Assembly: GCF_050943825.1 (NCBI RefSeq)
Contig: NZ_JBMNPX010000012.1
Coordinates: 1-64,000, forward strand
Direction: 5' to 3'
DNA length: 64,000 bases
Source: Pseudoflavonifractor sp050943825
GTDB taxonomy: Bacteria; Bacillota; Clostridia; Oscillospirales; Oscillospiraceae
Part shown: in pieces, positions 8,395 to 16,339 of the stretch
How the letters are laid out: each line of letters starts with the position of its first letter
Position numbering within the stretch: the first letter of the stretch is position 1
Translations under genes and position numbers: made by a program
The notes under the pieces: model-generated
The model's database searches: none
What the model was told of the DNA's origin: nothing
Seen by the model: only the letters and a program-made list of their open reading frames with translations

Positions 8395-8426
8395 ACGGGG
8401 TCCCGTCCGAGGCTCTTAGTATACCC
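8395..8426 (-). terminator. hairpin between rpmA and obgE (possible leaky terminator)
   Basis: AGAGCC 8395-8400 pairs with GGCTCT 8421-8426, with a further GC-rich inner stem. On the minus strand it is followed by TTTCTTTC, as in a weak intrinsic terminator, which could reduce obgE expression relative to the ribosomal genes. Confidence 0.5.
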
Positions 8427-8437
8427 ATATAGAACGG

Positions 8438-8722
8438 TTACTGGGCGATCTCCACGATGGAGACCTGCTTGCGGTCCTTGCCCAGCCGCTCGAACTTCAC
8501 GACGCCGCTCTTGAGGGCGAACAGGGTATCGTCGCTGCCCTTGCCCACGTTGACACCGGGGTGGATGTGGGTGCCGCGCTGACGGACCAGGATGTTGCCG
8601 GCCAGAACGAACTGACCGTCGGCCCGCTTCACGCCCAGGCGCTTGGACTCGGAGTCACGGCCGTTACGGGTGGAGCCCACGCCCTTCTTGTGGGCGAAGA
8701 ACTGAATACCAATCTTCAGCAT
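8438..8722 (-). CDS. rpmA: 50S ribosomal protein L27 (with cleavable N-terminal extension)
   Basis: Ribosomal protein L27, 94 residues. The N-terminus MLKIGIQFFAHKKG carries the Firmicute extension that must be removed after the FF-A site so that the new N-terminus can reach the peptidyl-transferase centre. The processing protease Prp is encoded directly upstream. The rest (GSTRNGRDSESKRLGVKRADGQ, then NILVRQRGTHIHPG) is standard L27. Confidence 0.98.
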   Translation of the reverse strand: MLKIGIQFFAHKKGVGSTRNGRDSESKRLGVKRADGQFVLAGNILVRQRGTHIHPGVNVGKGSDDTLFALKSGVVKFERLGKDRKQVSIVEIAQ

Positions 8723-8773
8723 GTGTCGTACACCTCCAGACAGTGTGCAGATAAATGTTGGGACGGAGAGGAC

Positions 8774-9106
8774 TTACTCCTCCTCCATCACAATAATGTT
8801 TTCGGGATACTCGCCGTGGAGCTCGGTGAGGTAGACCATGAGGGCGGTCAGAAGAGTCTGACAGGTGCTCTCATTCTCCTCGCCCAGCCCGCCGGGGAGG
8901 CGGAGGGTGATGGCCGCGTCCTGCTCTCTCACCTTCACGCTGGCCTCCAGCCCAAGCACGTCGTTGACGGCGCACTCGGTGAGGCGGACGGCGCTGGTGA
9001 CGGCGGCGCAGACGATATCATGTCCCTCGTCGGCGTAACCGCTGTGGCCCTTTACGGAAAAGCCCTCAATACGGTCGCCCTTCATCCGGAATGATGCGGT
9101 AATCAT
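8774..9106 (-). CDS. prp: ribosomal-processing cysteine protease Prp
   Basis: Small cysteine protease (110 residues, YsxB/DUF464 family) that cleaves the N-terminal extension of L27. The active-site block GHSGYADEGHDIVCAAVT contains the conserved His21 and Cys33. Its place between rplU and rpmA is the conserved Firmicute order. The start codon overlaps the rplU stop by one base (TAATG), so the two are translationally coupled. Confidence 0.95.
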   Translation of the reverse strand: MITASFRMKGDRIEGFSVKGHSGYADEGHDIVCAAVTSAVRLTECAVNDVLGLEASVKVREQDAAITLRLPGGLGEENESTCQTLLTALMVYLTELHGEYPENIIVMEEE

Positions 9107-9417
9107 TACACGGAGATCTTGCCGATGGTCACCTTGGTGTAGGGCTGACGGTGACCCTGCTTGCGGCTGTAACCCTTCTTGGGGTTGTACTTGAAGACGA
9201 TAACCTTCTTGCCCTTGCCGTTCTTCACGACGCTGGCGTCCACCTTGGCGCCGGCCACCACGGGGGTACCCACGGTGATCTTGTCGCCGTCGATGACGGC
9301 CAGAACCTTGTCAAAGGTGACGGTCTCGCCGGACTCCACGGGCAGCTTCTCGATGAAGAGGGTATCGCCCTCGGCCACCTTGAACTGCTTGCCGCCGGTC
9401 TCGATAATTGCGTGCAT
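9106..9417 (-). CDS. rplU: 50S ribosomal protein L21
   Basis: Ribosomal protein L21, 103 residues, starting MHAIIETGGKQFKVAEGD and ending KVTIGKISV, with the typical basic loop KYNPKKGYSRKQGHRQPYTK that contacts 23S rRNA. It is the first gene of the rplU-prp-rpmA-obgE cluster, with a strong sigma-A promoter about 80-110 bases upstream and a likely structured leader between them. Confidence 0.98.
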   Translation of the reverse strand: MHAIIETGGKQFKVAEGDTLFIEKLPVESGETVTFDKVLAVIDGDKITVGTPVVAGAKVDASVVKNGKGKKVIVFKYNPKKGYSRKQGHRQPYTKVTIGKISV

Positions 9418-9498
9418 TCTATTTCACTCCTTCATTACGGGCTCGCTGTTGCAGGCGGAGCGAATGCTCACTTGCGACCTGTTCAAAGCGGCTAAGAT
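9418..9498 (-). promoter_or_regulatory. rplU 5' leader (candidate L21 leader element)
   Basis: About 80 transcribed bases lie between the promoter and rplU. On the minus strand GAGC-attc-GCTC forms a small hairpin flanked by complementary CAGG / CCTG segments. Firmicute rplU transcripts often carry an autoregulatory L21 leader; membership is inferred from position and structure only. Confidence 0.4.
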
Positions 9499-9527
9499 AG
9501 TATATCAGCCCAGGGGCTTAAAGTCAA
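9499..9527 (-). promoter_or_regulatory. sigma-A promoter of rplU operon
   Basis: On the minus strand TTGACT (9522-9527) and TATACT (9499-9504) are spaced 17 bases apart, close to consensus. Confidence 0.85.
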
Positions 9528-9564
9528 GGGATTTTCTCCCCGTTTTCCTGATTTTTTGTACAAA

Positions 9565-10686
9565 TCAGGAGGAAAGGCCGGAGGTTGGTTCGGCCAGGCG
9601 GCCGGTGTACCAGCCGGTGACGCCGTCCTTCTTCACCAGGGCGCCCCGGGAGGTGCGCCGCACCACCGACAGCGTCTCCCCGGCGGTGACAGGCAGGCGG
9701 TAGTCGGTGGAATCCTCGCAGCGGGTGAGGCCGTCCTTCTCCCAGATGTAGTCGGTGAGGATGTCAATCTCCCGGCCGGTGGTCAGGTGGCGGCAGCGGC
9801 AGAACTCCTCCCCCCGTTCCAGCACAGTGAGCAGATTGTCCCGGCCCCAGCGGATGTTCACCGAGCAGACGCTCTCCTCCTGGCCGTCCAGGGCCACGGC
9901 GGTGGGCAGCCGGTCCAGCCCCACCCAGGACACCAGTCCATCCCGGCTCAGCTCCACCAGGTTCAGCTGGCCGTCCTCCTTGATGGAGGTGCCGCCGTCA
10001 ATGCTGATGACCCGCTTCTCCCTGTCCTCAATGGGGTTGAAGCAGGGGATGTGGGGCCGGTAGAGGGTGGTGGGCCAGTGTCCCACCACGCACCAGCGGT
10101 CCAGCTGGTTGTCCTGGCCCAGGAAATTGTCGTTTTTCATGCACCGCCAGGCTTCCAGCTCCTCAATGCCCTGGGCGGAGGGCACGCCGCCGTGGACAAA
10201 GAGCATCTCCGGGGTCCGGATGGCGGTGGGCAGGCTGCGCAGGAAGTCCATCTCCGCCCGGAAGGGCTCCGCAATGGCGGCACGCAGCCCGGGCTGGTCC
10301 AGGCAGTCCTCCAGGGTCAGGCCCAGGGACATGCCCATCTCCACCAGCACGCTGCGGTCCTTGAAAAAGCGGAAATAGTGGTCGTAAAAGGCCGGGGGCA
10401 GCTCGTCCCGGCCGTCCAGGAAGCCGGGCACCAGGTCGTCGCAGTTGCCGCAGATGACGTGTACCCGGTACCGGCGCTTCAGGTCCATGACGTACCGCAG
10501 GGCTGCCAGGCCGCCCGCCCGCTTCTCCACAATGTCCCCCAGCACAAAGAGGGTGTCCTCCGGCCCAAACTTCACCTGCTCCAGGGCCCGCTTCAGCAGA
10601 TCCCCCGCACCGTGAATGTCGCTGACGGCAAATATCCGCCCGGTCTCCGGCAGGGCCATATCCACAACCGTCGCTTTGATAAACAC
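9565..10686 (-). CDS. metallophosphoesterase (calcineurin-like) with C-terminal SH3-like tail
   Basis: Calcineurin-type phosphoesterase of about 373 residues. The metal-binding motifs are visible: GRIFAVSDIHGAG (DxH), TLFVLGDIVEKR (GD), VICGNCDD (GNxD in place of the usual GNHE/D), and histidines in VHGG and CVVGHWPT. This pattern is seen in PrpE/ApaH-like serine/threonine or dinucleoside-polyphosphate phosphatases. The last ~60 residues (ETLSVVRRTSRGALVKKDGVTGWYTGRL) look like an SH3-type module. The GTG at 10686 follows GGGGGTGAG; an upstream in-frame TTG (10701) is less likely. Physiological substrate unknown. Confidence 0.8.
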   Translation of the reverse strand: MFIKATVVDMALPETGRIFAVSDIHGAGDLLKRALEQVKFGPEDTLFVLGDIVEKRAGGLAALRYVMDLKRRYRVHVICGNCDDLVPGFLDGRDELPPAFYDHYFRFFKDRSVLVEMGMSLGLTLEDCLDQPGLRAAIAEPFRAEMDFLRSLPTAIRTPEMLFVHGGVPSAQGIEELEAWRCMKNDNFLGQDNQLDRWCVVGHWPTTLYRPHIPCFNPIEDREKRVISIDGGTSIKEDGQLNLVELSRDGLVSWVGLDRLPTAVALDGQEESVCSVNIRWGRDNLLTVLERGEEFCRCRHLTTGREIDILTDYIWEKDGLTRCEDSTDYRLPVTAGETLSVVRRTSRGALVKKDGVTGWYTGRLAEPTSGLSS

Positions 10687-10738
10687 TGCCTCACCCCCCA
10701 ATCTCGCAAGTATCCATTATTCTACCACAGCTCCGGGC

Positions 10739-10773
10739 AAAAAACCACCGCCGGAGGGAAAATCCTCCGGCGG
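10739..10773 (-). terminator. intrinsic terminator
   Basis: CCGCCGGAGG 10748-10757 pairs with CCTCCGGCGG 10764-10773. On the minus strand it is followed by a six-T run (10739-10744). It ends the small membrane-protein gene. Confidence 0.8.
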
Positions 10774-10793
10774 CGGTGTCGGTACCTGTTAAT

Positions 10794-11120
10794 TTAGTTG
10801 AGGGCAGCCCAGTCCCGGCGGAGGAACAGCCAGGTGATGACGGGCACCAGGGCGGCGCCGATGAAGGACATGACCACAGCGGCAATCACGTTGGCCTGGC
10901 CGGTCAGGCCCTGGGACACGCCCACCAGGAAGGACAGGACGTAGCAGGCGCACATCAGCAGGTAGCCCGCCTTCCGCTGGGCAAAGAGCAGCACACACAG
11001 CCCCGCCAGGGCCACCACCGCGATAACGACGGACAGCATGCGGCCATAGAAGGCGTTCATAATGGTGGCGGCGCAGAGAACCAGCGCCACCCAGAGCCAG
11101 ATTTTTGTACTCTTGTTCAT
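10794..11120 (-). CDS. small four-helix membrane protein, unknown function
   Basis: A 108-residue hydrophobic protein with about four predicted membrane helices (IWLWVALVLCAATIM; VVIAVVALAGLCVLLFA; GYLLMCACYVLSFLVGV; VIAAVVMSFIGAALVPVITWLFL) and a short charged C-terminus RRDWAALN. I do not recognise a family. It is preceded by a weak ribosome binding site (AAAGGAGT) and lies 49 bases downstream of the OYE-type reductase gene, so it may share its transcript. Confidence 0.65.
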   Translation of the reverse strand: MNKSTKIWLWVALVLCAATIMNAFYGRMLSVVIAVVALAGLCVLLFAQRKAGYLLMCACYVLSFLVGVSQGLTGQANVIAAVVMSFIGAALVPVITWLFLRRDWAALN

Positions 11121-11169
11121 GTAGATTACTCCTTTTTGTTGTTTTCCCGGTTTTATGCACCGGGTCAGG

Positions 11170-12273
11170 TCAGTTTTTCCTGTCGTAGATGCAGTGGACG
11201 CCCTTGTGCTGCTGCATGCCGCCCAGGCAGGCCTTGTTGCAGCGCACGCAGCGGTGCAGCTCCTTGAGCCGTCCCTCCCGCACCTTTTGGGGCCACTGGG
11301 GGTCGGCGATGAGCTGGCGGCTCATAGCCGCAAGCTGAATCCGCCCGGAGGAGAGCTGCTCCTCCACAAAATCCGGGTCGGTCAGGCCGCCCACGCCGCA
11401 CAGGGGCAGGGCGGTATACTGCCGCACCTGGTCGCAGTATGGGAGAAAACAGCCCTCAGCGGAGAAATACGGGTGGTTTTTGGGCGGGATGGTGTCGGTG
11501 AGCTTGGCGTGGTTGGCCAGGGTCACGTGGAAGCTGTCCGCCCCCGCCCGCTCCAGCAGGCTGACAAAGACAGGCAGCTCCTCCACCAGCACACCGGCGT
11601 TGCCGTAGTGGGGGTTCTCCTGCCGGACCGGCAGCTTGTAGTCAATGGCCATGCCGGGGGCCGCCTTCCGCACGGCGGTCACCGCCTCCACGGCAAATCT
11701 GGCCCGGTTCTGGGGGCTTCCGCCGTACCGGTCGGTGCGGTGATTCATCAGTGCAGAGGAGAAGCTGCCGCACATCCGGTCCCCGTGGACCTGGACCATG
11801 TCGAACCCGGCCTCCGCCGCCCGGACCGCCGCCGGGCCGAAGGAGGCGGCAATCTCTGCCGCCCTGTCGGCGGACATCTCGGTCACCAGCTTGGAGGCCT
11901 GCTGGTTGAGCAGGGGACGCAGGTCCTCCATGGAGATGCGTCTGGTGAGGATGCCGGGGATATACTTAATCATGGCCTTGAAGTCGCTGTCCGACTGGTG
12001 GAGCTGGGCGCAGATGAGGCAGCCCTGCTCGTGGACCAGGCGGCACAGGGCCTGGTAGTGGGCAAAGCCCTTGCGGCTGTAAAGGGACATGGGGCCGTGA
12101 CGGCCCACGGGCACGTCGCCGATGATGACCATGGCGCAGCCGCCGGCGGCAATGGCCCTGATTTTCTCCCGGTACTCCTCCTCGGAGAGGCCCAGGGTTG
12201 TGGGAGCAAAGACGATACGGTTTTTCAGCGTCAGTCCCCCGATGGTGATGGGTTGGAACATGGTCTCGTACAT
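11170..12273 (-). CDS. NADH:flavin oxidoreductase, Old Yellow Enzyme family (short form with Cys cluster)
   Basis: FMN-dependent TIM-barrel oxidoreductase of 367 residues. The start FQPITIGGLTLKNRIVFAPTTLG is the classic OYE/2,4-dienoyl-CoA-reductase N-terminus. LHQSDSD contains an active-site-type His, RTDRYGG is the phosphate-binding signature, and GVGGLTDP precedes the C-terminus. The C-terminal RCVRCNKACLGG...GVHC can bind a [4Fe-4S] cluster as in the DCR/bile-acid-reductase branch, but the FAD/NAD domain that normally follows (~300 residues) is absent, so electrons must come from a partner. ATG 12273 sits seven bases from AGGAGG. The MarR regulator gene lies 47 bases upstream in the same direction. 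Confidence 0.85.
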   Translation of the reverse strand: MYETMFQPITIGGLTLKNRIVFAPTTLGLSEEEYREKIRAIAAGGCAMVIIGDVPVGRHGPMSLYSRKGFAHYQALCRLVHEQGCLICAQLHQSDSDFKAMIKYIPGILTRRISMEDLRPLLNQQASKLVTEMSADRAAEIAASFGPAAVRAAEAGFDMVQVHGDRMCGSFSSALMNHRTDRYGGSPQNRARFAVEAVTAVRKAAPGMAIDYKLPVRQENPHYGNAGVLVEELPVFVSLLERAGADSFHVTLANHAKLTDTIPPKNHPYFSAEGCFLPYCDQVRQYTALPLCGVGGLTDPDFVEEQLSSGRIQLAAMSRQLIADPQWPQKVREGRLKELHRCVRCNKACLGGMQQHKGVHCIYDRKN

Positions 12274-12319
12274 TATGGTTTCCTCCATGGATATGCCGGG
12301 TACTGTCCCGGCCTGTGGG

Positions 12320-12778
12320 TCAGGCTTGGCTTCCCTTTCCTTCGCCGGGAATGGTCAGGGTCCCGCCGCCCCGGCTGGCGGACAGCGCCGCCATCAGGGA
12401 CATGAGCTGCTCCCGCTGCTCCGGGGTGAGCACAGCCGTCACTTCCTGGTCCCAGCGGTAGAACAGCTCCCGGCTCTCACGGGCCGCCGTCTCTCCCTTG
12501 GGCGTGAGCCGCAGCACGTGGGCCCGCTTGTCCCTGGGGTTGGGCTCCTGGACCAGGAAGCCCCCCTCCGCCAGCTTGGTGATGGACCGGGCGGTGTGGC
12601 CGTTGTCCATCTTCAGGGCCTGAGCCAGCTCCTTGGGGCTGCACCCCGGATGCCGGGCCACATAGGTGACAAAATAGAGCAGGCCGGGGGTCAGCCCCAT
12701 CTCCTCCAGCTTCTCGCCACAGTAGTTGGAAAAGTCCTTCCGCAGGACGGATACGTGATATGCCAGTGACTGCATCAT
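12320..12778 (-). CDS. MarR family transcriptional regulator
   Basis: A 152-residue winged-helix regulator. The recognition segment (SPKELAQALKMDNGHTARSITKLAEGGFLVQEPNPRDKRAHVLRLTPKG) is typical MarR, flanked by dimerisation helices. It is the first gene of a MarR-OYE pair and is very probably self-regulated, since two copies of a TTGAC-n-GTCAA palindrome overlap its promoter. A common theme is a repressor released by an electrophilic or phenolic compound that the reductase then removes; the ligand here is unknown. Confidence 0.9.
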   Translation of the reverse strand: MMQSLAYHVSVLRKDFSNYCGEKLEEMGLTPGLLYFVTYVARHPGCSPKELAQALKMDNGHTARSITKLAEGGFLVQEPNPRDKRAHVLRLTPKGETAARESRELFYRWDQEVTAVLTPEQREQLMSLMAALSASRGGGTLTIPGEGKGSQA

Positions 12779-12796
12779 GTGGTCGTCCTCCTTTGC

Positions 12797-12837
12797 TTGA
12801 CTTGGTCAAATATATTCTAATTATATGACTTTGTCAA
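12797..12837 (-). promoter_or_regulatory. marR promoter with two MarR-type operators
   Basis: Minus-strand -35 TTGACA (12832-12837) and -10 TATATT (12809-12814) are 17 bases apart. Palindrome TTGACTTGGTCAA (12797-12809) covers the -10/+1 side and TGACTTTGTCAA (12826-12837) covers the -35. The two near-identical boxes are 28-29 bases apart, close to three helical turns, as expected for a self-repressing MarR. Confidence 0.75.
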
Positions 12838-12876
12838 GTAATTTTTAGCTGGTATTTTTGCCCTGGAAATGGATGT

Positions 12877-12911
12877 AAAAAGGCGCACGGCGGATTTTTT
12901 CGCCGTGCGCC
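12877..12911 (-). terminator. intrinsic terminator of the WG/SLH gene
   Basis: GGCGCACGGCG 12882-12892 pairs with CGCCGTGCGCC 12901-12911, followed by a T run on the minus strand (12877-12881). Confidence 0.8.
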
Positions 12912-12965
12912 TGATATTTGTTTTACGGGAGCAGTCCGCTGCACACGGGCTTCCTGTTCCGGTGT

Positions 12966-14993
12966 TCAGCGGAACAGGTTGTACATGCGCATCATGGTGA
13001 GGATGCTCTGCTCGCGGGTGTAGTTCTCCTTGGGGAGGAACATATTGTTGCTGCCGCCGCTCATTACGCCGCCGCCCAGAACCTGGCCCACTGCGTCGAA
13101 TGCCCAGGTGGAGATGGAGGCGTTGTCGGCAAAGGCAGGCGTCTGCGCCGTCATGGGGCTGCCCATGGCAGCGGCCAGCCGGGCCAGCATGGTGGCCGCC
13201 TGCTCCCGGGTGAGGGTGCCGTTGGGTTCAAATCTTCCGCCGCCGACGCCTGTCACCACCTCCAGCGCGCCCATCTTCTGTACATTGACGTCATCTGTGT
13301 CGGTGAAGGTCGTCCGCTGGGTAATCTCCGTTCCCTTGACGGTTTCATACAGCTCCACGGCCAGAGCGCAAAACTCGGCCCGGGTAATGGGCTGCTGGTA
13401 TCCGCTCTGGAGCGTATCGGGCACGATGCCGGCGGAGATGGCGGCATTGACCTGCTCCGCAGCCCAGCCGGAGGGCGTATTGCCGTCGGGCTGAGGGGCG
13501 CCGCTCCCGCTCATCTGTCCGGTGACCGCGTTATAGACCAGGCCGCTGCCGGTATAAGTGCCCTCATGGGCCTCCAGGATGTACAGCTTCGTGTAGGATA
13601 CGTCGTCAAAGTTGCTTCCGGTAAAAGCAGGGTTGACGCCGCCTACCTGCAGCAGGCCCAGTCCATTTATAATTTCCTGGTCAATATAGGTGTAGCTGTT
13701 GATATAAGAGCCGCGGTGGCTGGGGTCCAGGGTGAATTTCTCGTTCAGATTGGGAATGAGCATGCTTCCGTCCAGCTCCCGCACCTCATAACCGTTACTC
13801 ACACTAATCCCGCCATCTATCTTACTGTAATTTTCCTCAATCGTAAGCATTACGCTGCTGCCGAGATGCTCAAGCTTTGTGTATCTTTCGTTCTTGTTTT
13901 CAGGTACGGGAAAGTTCGCCACCTCACGGCCGGTGGACATATCCACCACGGCGGTGCGGATATCTCTGCCCACCTGTCCGCCGGTGCTCTCCAGGTACTC
14001 AACCCCGATGTACTTGCCCGCCCGGCCGCGATATCCTCCGACTTGCACATAGTACGGCGGCTCCGCGTCCAGGGTGCATACCTCATTCCCCTTCGTGTCG
14101 ATGACCACATAGGCCGGGTATTTCCTTCCGCCCCGTAAGTCCTCCAACACGGCATATCCGTCCTGGAAAGAGGATTCGTTGCAGAGTCCCAGATATTTGT
14201 CTCTGCTGTAGTCGTAAGCCGCATCACGATAGATGGTAATCACAGGATTTCCCTGGGTGTCAATATAACCCACAAACTGCTCAATTTTGCCGGCGCTGTT
14301 GCGCAGAGGATTGTCGGTCGGCATCATACCGTCTCCGAACCAGAAGTTCACGTTATTCGGAGACAGGTACTCCGGAACAGGCAGAGCATTTCCCGCCGTG
14401 TCAAGATAATATACCGTTGTCACACCATTCTCTCTGTCATAGACCCAGGCCTTGGCAATACCGTCCTGGAAGACATCGACATGATCATACCGCGGCGGAA
14501 CGACAATTCTGCCCTGGCGGTCCATATATCCGCATTTTCCGGTCTTTGCGTCATAAAAACTGCACAAGCCGTCGGAAAACTCAAACTTCTCTGCGCCAAA
14601 GGCCGGTATGATCTCATCATAGTTATAGGTGCTGTGGTCGATGATGATGTTGCCATCGGTATCGGTGAAGTTGATGAGGGCCGTCGTGCCGATATTATAG
14701 CCCTGTTCGTCCTTCAGCTGCCCCTCCTTGAAGATAAGGACGCGCCCGTCCGAACAGACGGCCTCCGGATTTTTGTATCCATAATTCGGAAGTTCTGTTC
14801 CCAGAATCCAGCCCTCGCTGTTGTTCTTGATTTCGTAGGGCTTGGCGGTGATGTACATGTTCTTCCCCTGAAACACATCAGGGAATGGCATCCTCTCCAC
14901 GACCTCTTCCGCTCCGGATGTGGCCGACAGGAGCGGGCACAGCAGTGCCGCTGACAGCACCACGGATGTTATGGTTTTCCATCGCTTCTTCAT
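12966..14993 (-). CDS. secreted WG-repeat protein with C-terminal SLH domains
   Basis: Cell-surface protein of 675 residues. A signal peptide (KKRWKTITSVVLSAALLCPLLSATSGA) is followed by WG/KWG-type beta repeats over about 30-400 (GLCSFYDAKTGKCGYMDRQGRIVVPPRYDHVDVFQDGIAKAW and similar blocks). Two S-layer-homology modules lie in the last ~190 residues: GWAAEQVNAAISAGIVPDTL...ITRAEFCALAVELYE, and GGGRFEPNGTLTREQAATMLARL followed by ...NYTREQSILTMMRM. The SLH part should bind a secondary cell-wall polymer. The ATG at 14993 has GGAGGAAGGA just upstream. The WG-repeat ligand is unknown. It is monocistronic, with its own terminator. Confidence 0.85.
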   Translation of the reverse strand: MKKRWKTITSVVLSAALLCPLLSATSGAEEVVERMPFPDVFQGKNMYITAKPYEIKNNSEGWILGTELPNYGYKNPEAVCSDGRVLIFKEGQLKDEQGYNIGTTALINFTDTDGNIIIDHSTYNYDEIIPAFGAEKFEFSDGLCSFYDAKTGKCGYMDRQGRIVVPPRYDHVDVFQDGIAKAWVYDRENGVTTVYYLDTAGNALPVPEYLSPNNVNFWFGDGMMPTDNPLRNSAGKIEQFVGYIDTQGNPVITIYRDAAYDYSRDKYLGLCNESSFQDGYAVLEDLRGGRKYPAYVVIDTKGNEVCTLDAEPPYYVQVGGYRGRAGKYIGVEYLESTGGQVGRDIRTAVVDMSTGREVANFPVPENKNERYTKLEHLGSSVMLTIEENYSKIDGGISVSNGYEVRELDGSMLIPNLNEKFTLDPSHRGSYINSYTYIDQEIINGLGLLQVGGVNPAFTGSNFDDVSYTKLYILEAHEGTYTGSGLVYNAVTGQMSGSGAPQPDGNTPSGWAAEQVNAAISAGIVPDTLQSGYQQPITRAEFCALAVELYETVKGTEITQRTTFTDTDDVNVQKMGALEVVTGVGGGRFEPNGTLTREQAATMLARLAAAMGSPMTAQTPAFADNASISTWAFDAVGQVLGGGVMSGGSNNMFLPKENYTREQSILTMMRMYNLFR

Positions 14994-15136
14994 GGTTTCC
15001 TTCCTCCTGTTTTGTGTTCTCCCCATGAGCCAGGGAGGTCCGCCGAGCTTCTTTCCACTGTACCACCATTATATCTCCCGGGCAGGGAAAAACAATATGC
15101 AAGCCGCATACCCACGGCGGCAGAACTTTTGAAACA

Positions 15137-15179
15137 AAACAGCGACCTGCCGAAACAACATTTCGACAGGCCGCTGTGT
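15137..15179 (-). terminator. intrinsic terminator downstream of prmA
   Basis: A stem pairs 15140-15154 with 15061+100 (15161-15176) through two mismatches (CAGCGaCCTGcCGAAA type). T-rich flanks occur on both sides, so it can act for prmA on the minus strand. Confidence 0.65.
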
Positions 15180-15223
15180 TTTTCAACTTTTGAGCATATT
15201 TCCTTTTCGCGCTTTTCCCGCCC

Positions 15224-16201
15224 TTACAGGGACGCGGCCAGGGCCACCCAGCCGTTCTTCTCCCAGCGGCGGATGATCTTCATGCCCCGGCTCTCAATGG
15301 CGGCCTGAACCTCGGCGGAACGGGTGTCAATGATACCCGAGCAGAGGAACACGCCGTCCTCGGCCAGCAGGCCGGGCACCTGGGCGGACAGGGGGATGAT
15401 CACGTCGGCCACAATGTTGGCCAGCACCAGGTTCCACTTCTGCTCCGCCAGCTCGGCGCACAGGGCCTTGTCGCAGAGTACATTGCCCGCCCGGACGGTG
15501 TAGATGTCCTTTCCGATGCCGTTCATCTCGGCGTTCTCGTAGGCCACGCCCACCGCCTTGGGGTCGATGTCCACGCCGAAGGCGTACTCCGCGCCCAGGC
15601 ACAGGGCGGCGATGGACAGAATGCCGCTGCCGCAGCCCAGGTCCAGCACCTTGTCCCCGTCCTTCACGAACTCCTCCACGCCGCCCAGGCACAACTGGGT
15701 GGAGGCGTGGGTGCCGGTGCCGAAGATGAGGCCGGGATTCAGGTACAGGGCGGTGCGGCCGTCGGGGATAGCCGTCTCACCCTTCTCCCACTCGGGGACG
15801 ATGTACAGCCGCTCGCCCACGGTGAGGGGCTTGTAGTACTGCTTCCAGTTGTTGGCCCAGTCCTCCTCACGCAGTCCGGCGGTGCGCACAGCCAGCGTGC
15901 CCATCTTGTCGCCGCAGCGCTCCCGGAGAGCGGGCAGGCCCTCGGTGATGCGATCCAGCTTCCCGTGGCCGTGGGTGTCGTCGGTGACGTAGAACTTCAC
16001 CCGGGCCACGCCCTTCATCCGCTCCATCAGGTCCTCGTCCACATAGTCCCAGTACTGCTTATTCTGCTCCAGGAAGGTCTGGAACTCGGCCTCGTCCTCC
16101 AGCACCAGGCCGCCCAGGTCAAAGGCGGTCAGGTAGGCGGCCAGGTCGTCCATGCCCGCGTCGGTGGTGTCCACGGACACCTCCAGCCATCTGTCATCCA
16201 T
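15224..16201 (-). CDS. prmA: ribosomal protein L11 methyltransferase PrmA
   Basis: SAM-dependent methyltransferase that trimethylates ribosomal protein L11. At 325 residues it has an N-terminal substrate-binding domain (WLEVSVDTTDAGMDDLAAYL, with EEDWANNWKQYYKPLTVG) and a class-I methyltransferase domain with motif I KVLDLGCGSGILSIAA, AFGVDIDPKAV, and the catalytic-loop NLVLANIVADVI. The domain order and the LANI motif are diagnostic. An unusual 65-base nested hairpin lies just upstream, between degV and prmA. Confidence 0.95.
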   Translation of the reverse strand: MDDRWLEVSVDTTDAGMDDLAAYLTAFDLGGLVLEDEAEFQTFLEQNKQYWDYVDEDLMERMKGVARVKFYVTDDTHGHGKLDRITEGLPALRERCGDKMGTLAVRTAGLREEDWANNWKQYYKPLTVGERLYIVPEWEKGETAIPDGRTALYLNPGLIFGTGTHASTQLCLGGVEEFVKDGDKVLDLGCGSGILSIAALCLGAEYAFGVDIDPKAVGVAYENAEMNGIGKDIYTVRAGNVLCDKALCAELAEQKWNLVLANIVADVIIPLSAQVPGLLAEDGVFLCSGIIDTRSAEVQAAIESRGMKIIRRWEKNGWVALAASL

Positions 16202-16250
16202 CTATATTCGCTCCTTTTCTCCCCGGCGGCGTCCGCCGGGCATAAATCAT

Positions 16251-16315
16251 CGCCGGACAAGCCCATTTTCTCAGAAATCCCCTGGGATTGCAAGAGAAAT
16301 AAGGCCTGTCCGGCG
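16251..16315 (-). repeat. long nested hairpin between degV and prmA
   Basis: Outer arms 16251-16263 / 16303-16315, middle TTTCTC 16267-16272 / GAGAAA 16294-16299, inner AATCCC 16276-16281 / GGGATT 16284-16289. The one non-matching position of the outer stem would be a G-U pair only if read on the minus strand. A second smaller stem (CCCGGCGG / CCGCCGGG) is at about 16222-16240. Possible degV terminator or prmA leader structure. Confidence 0.5.
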
Positions 16316-16339
16316 CATGTGTGTCTTAATTGTCCTTGC

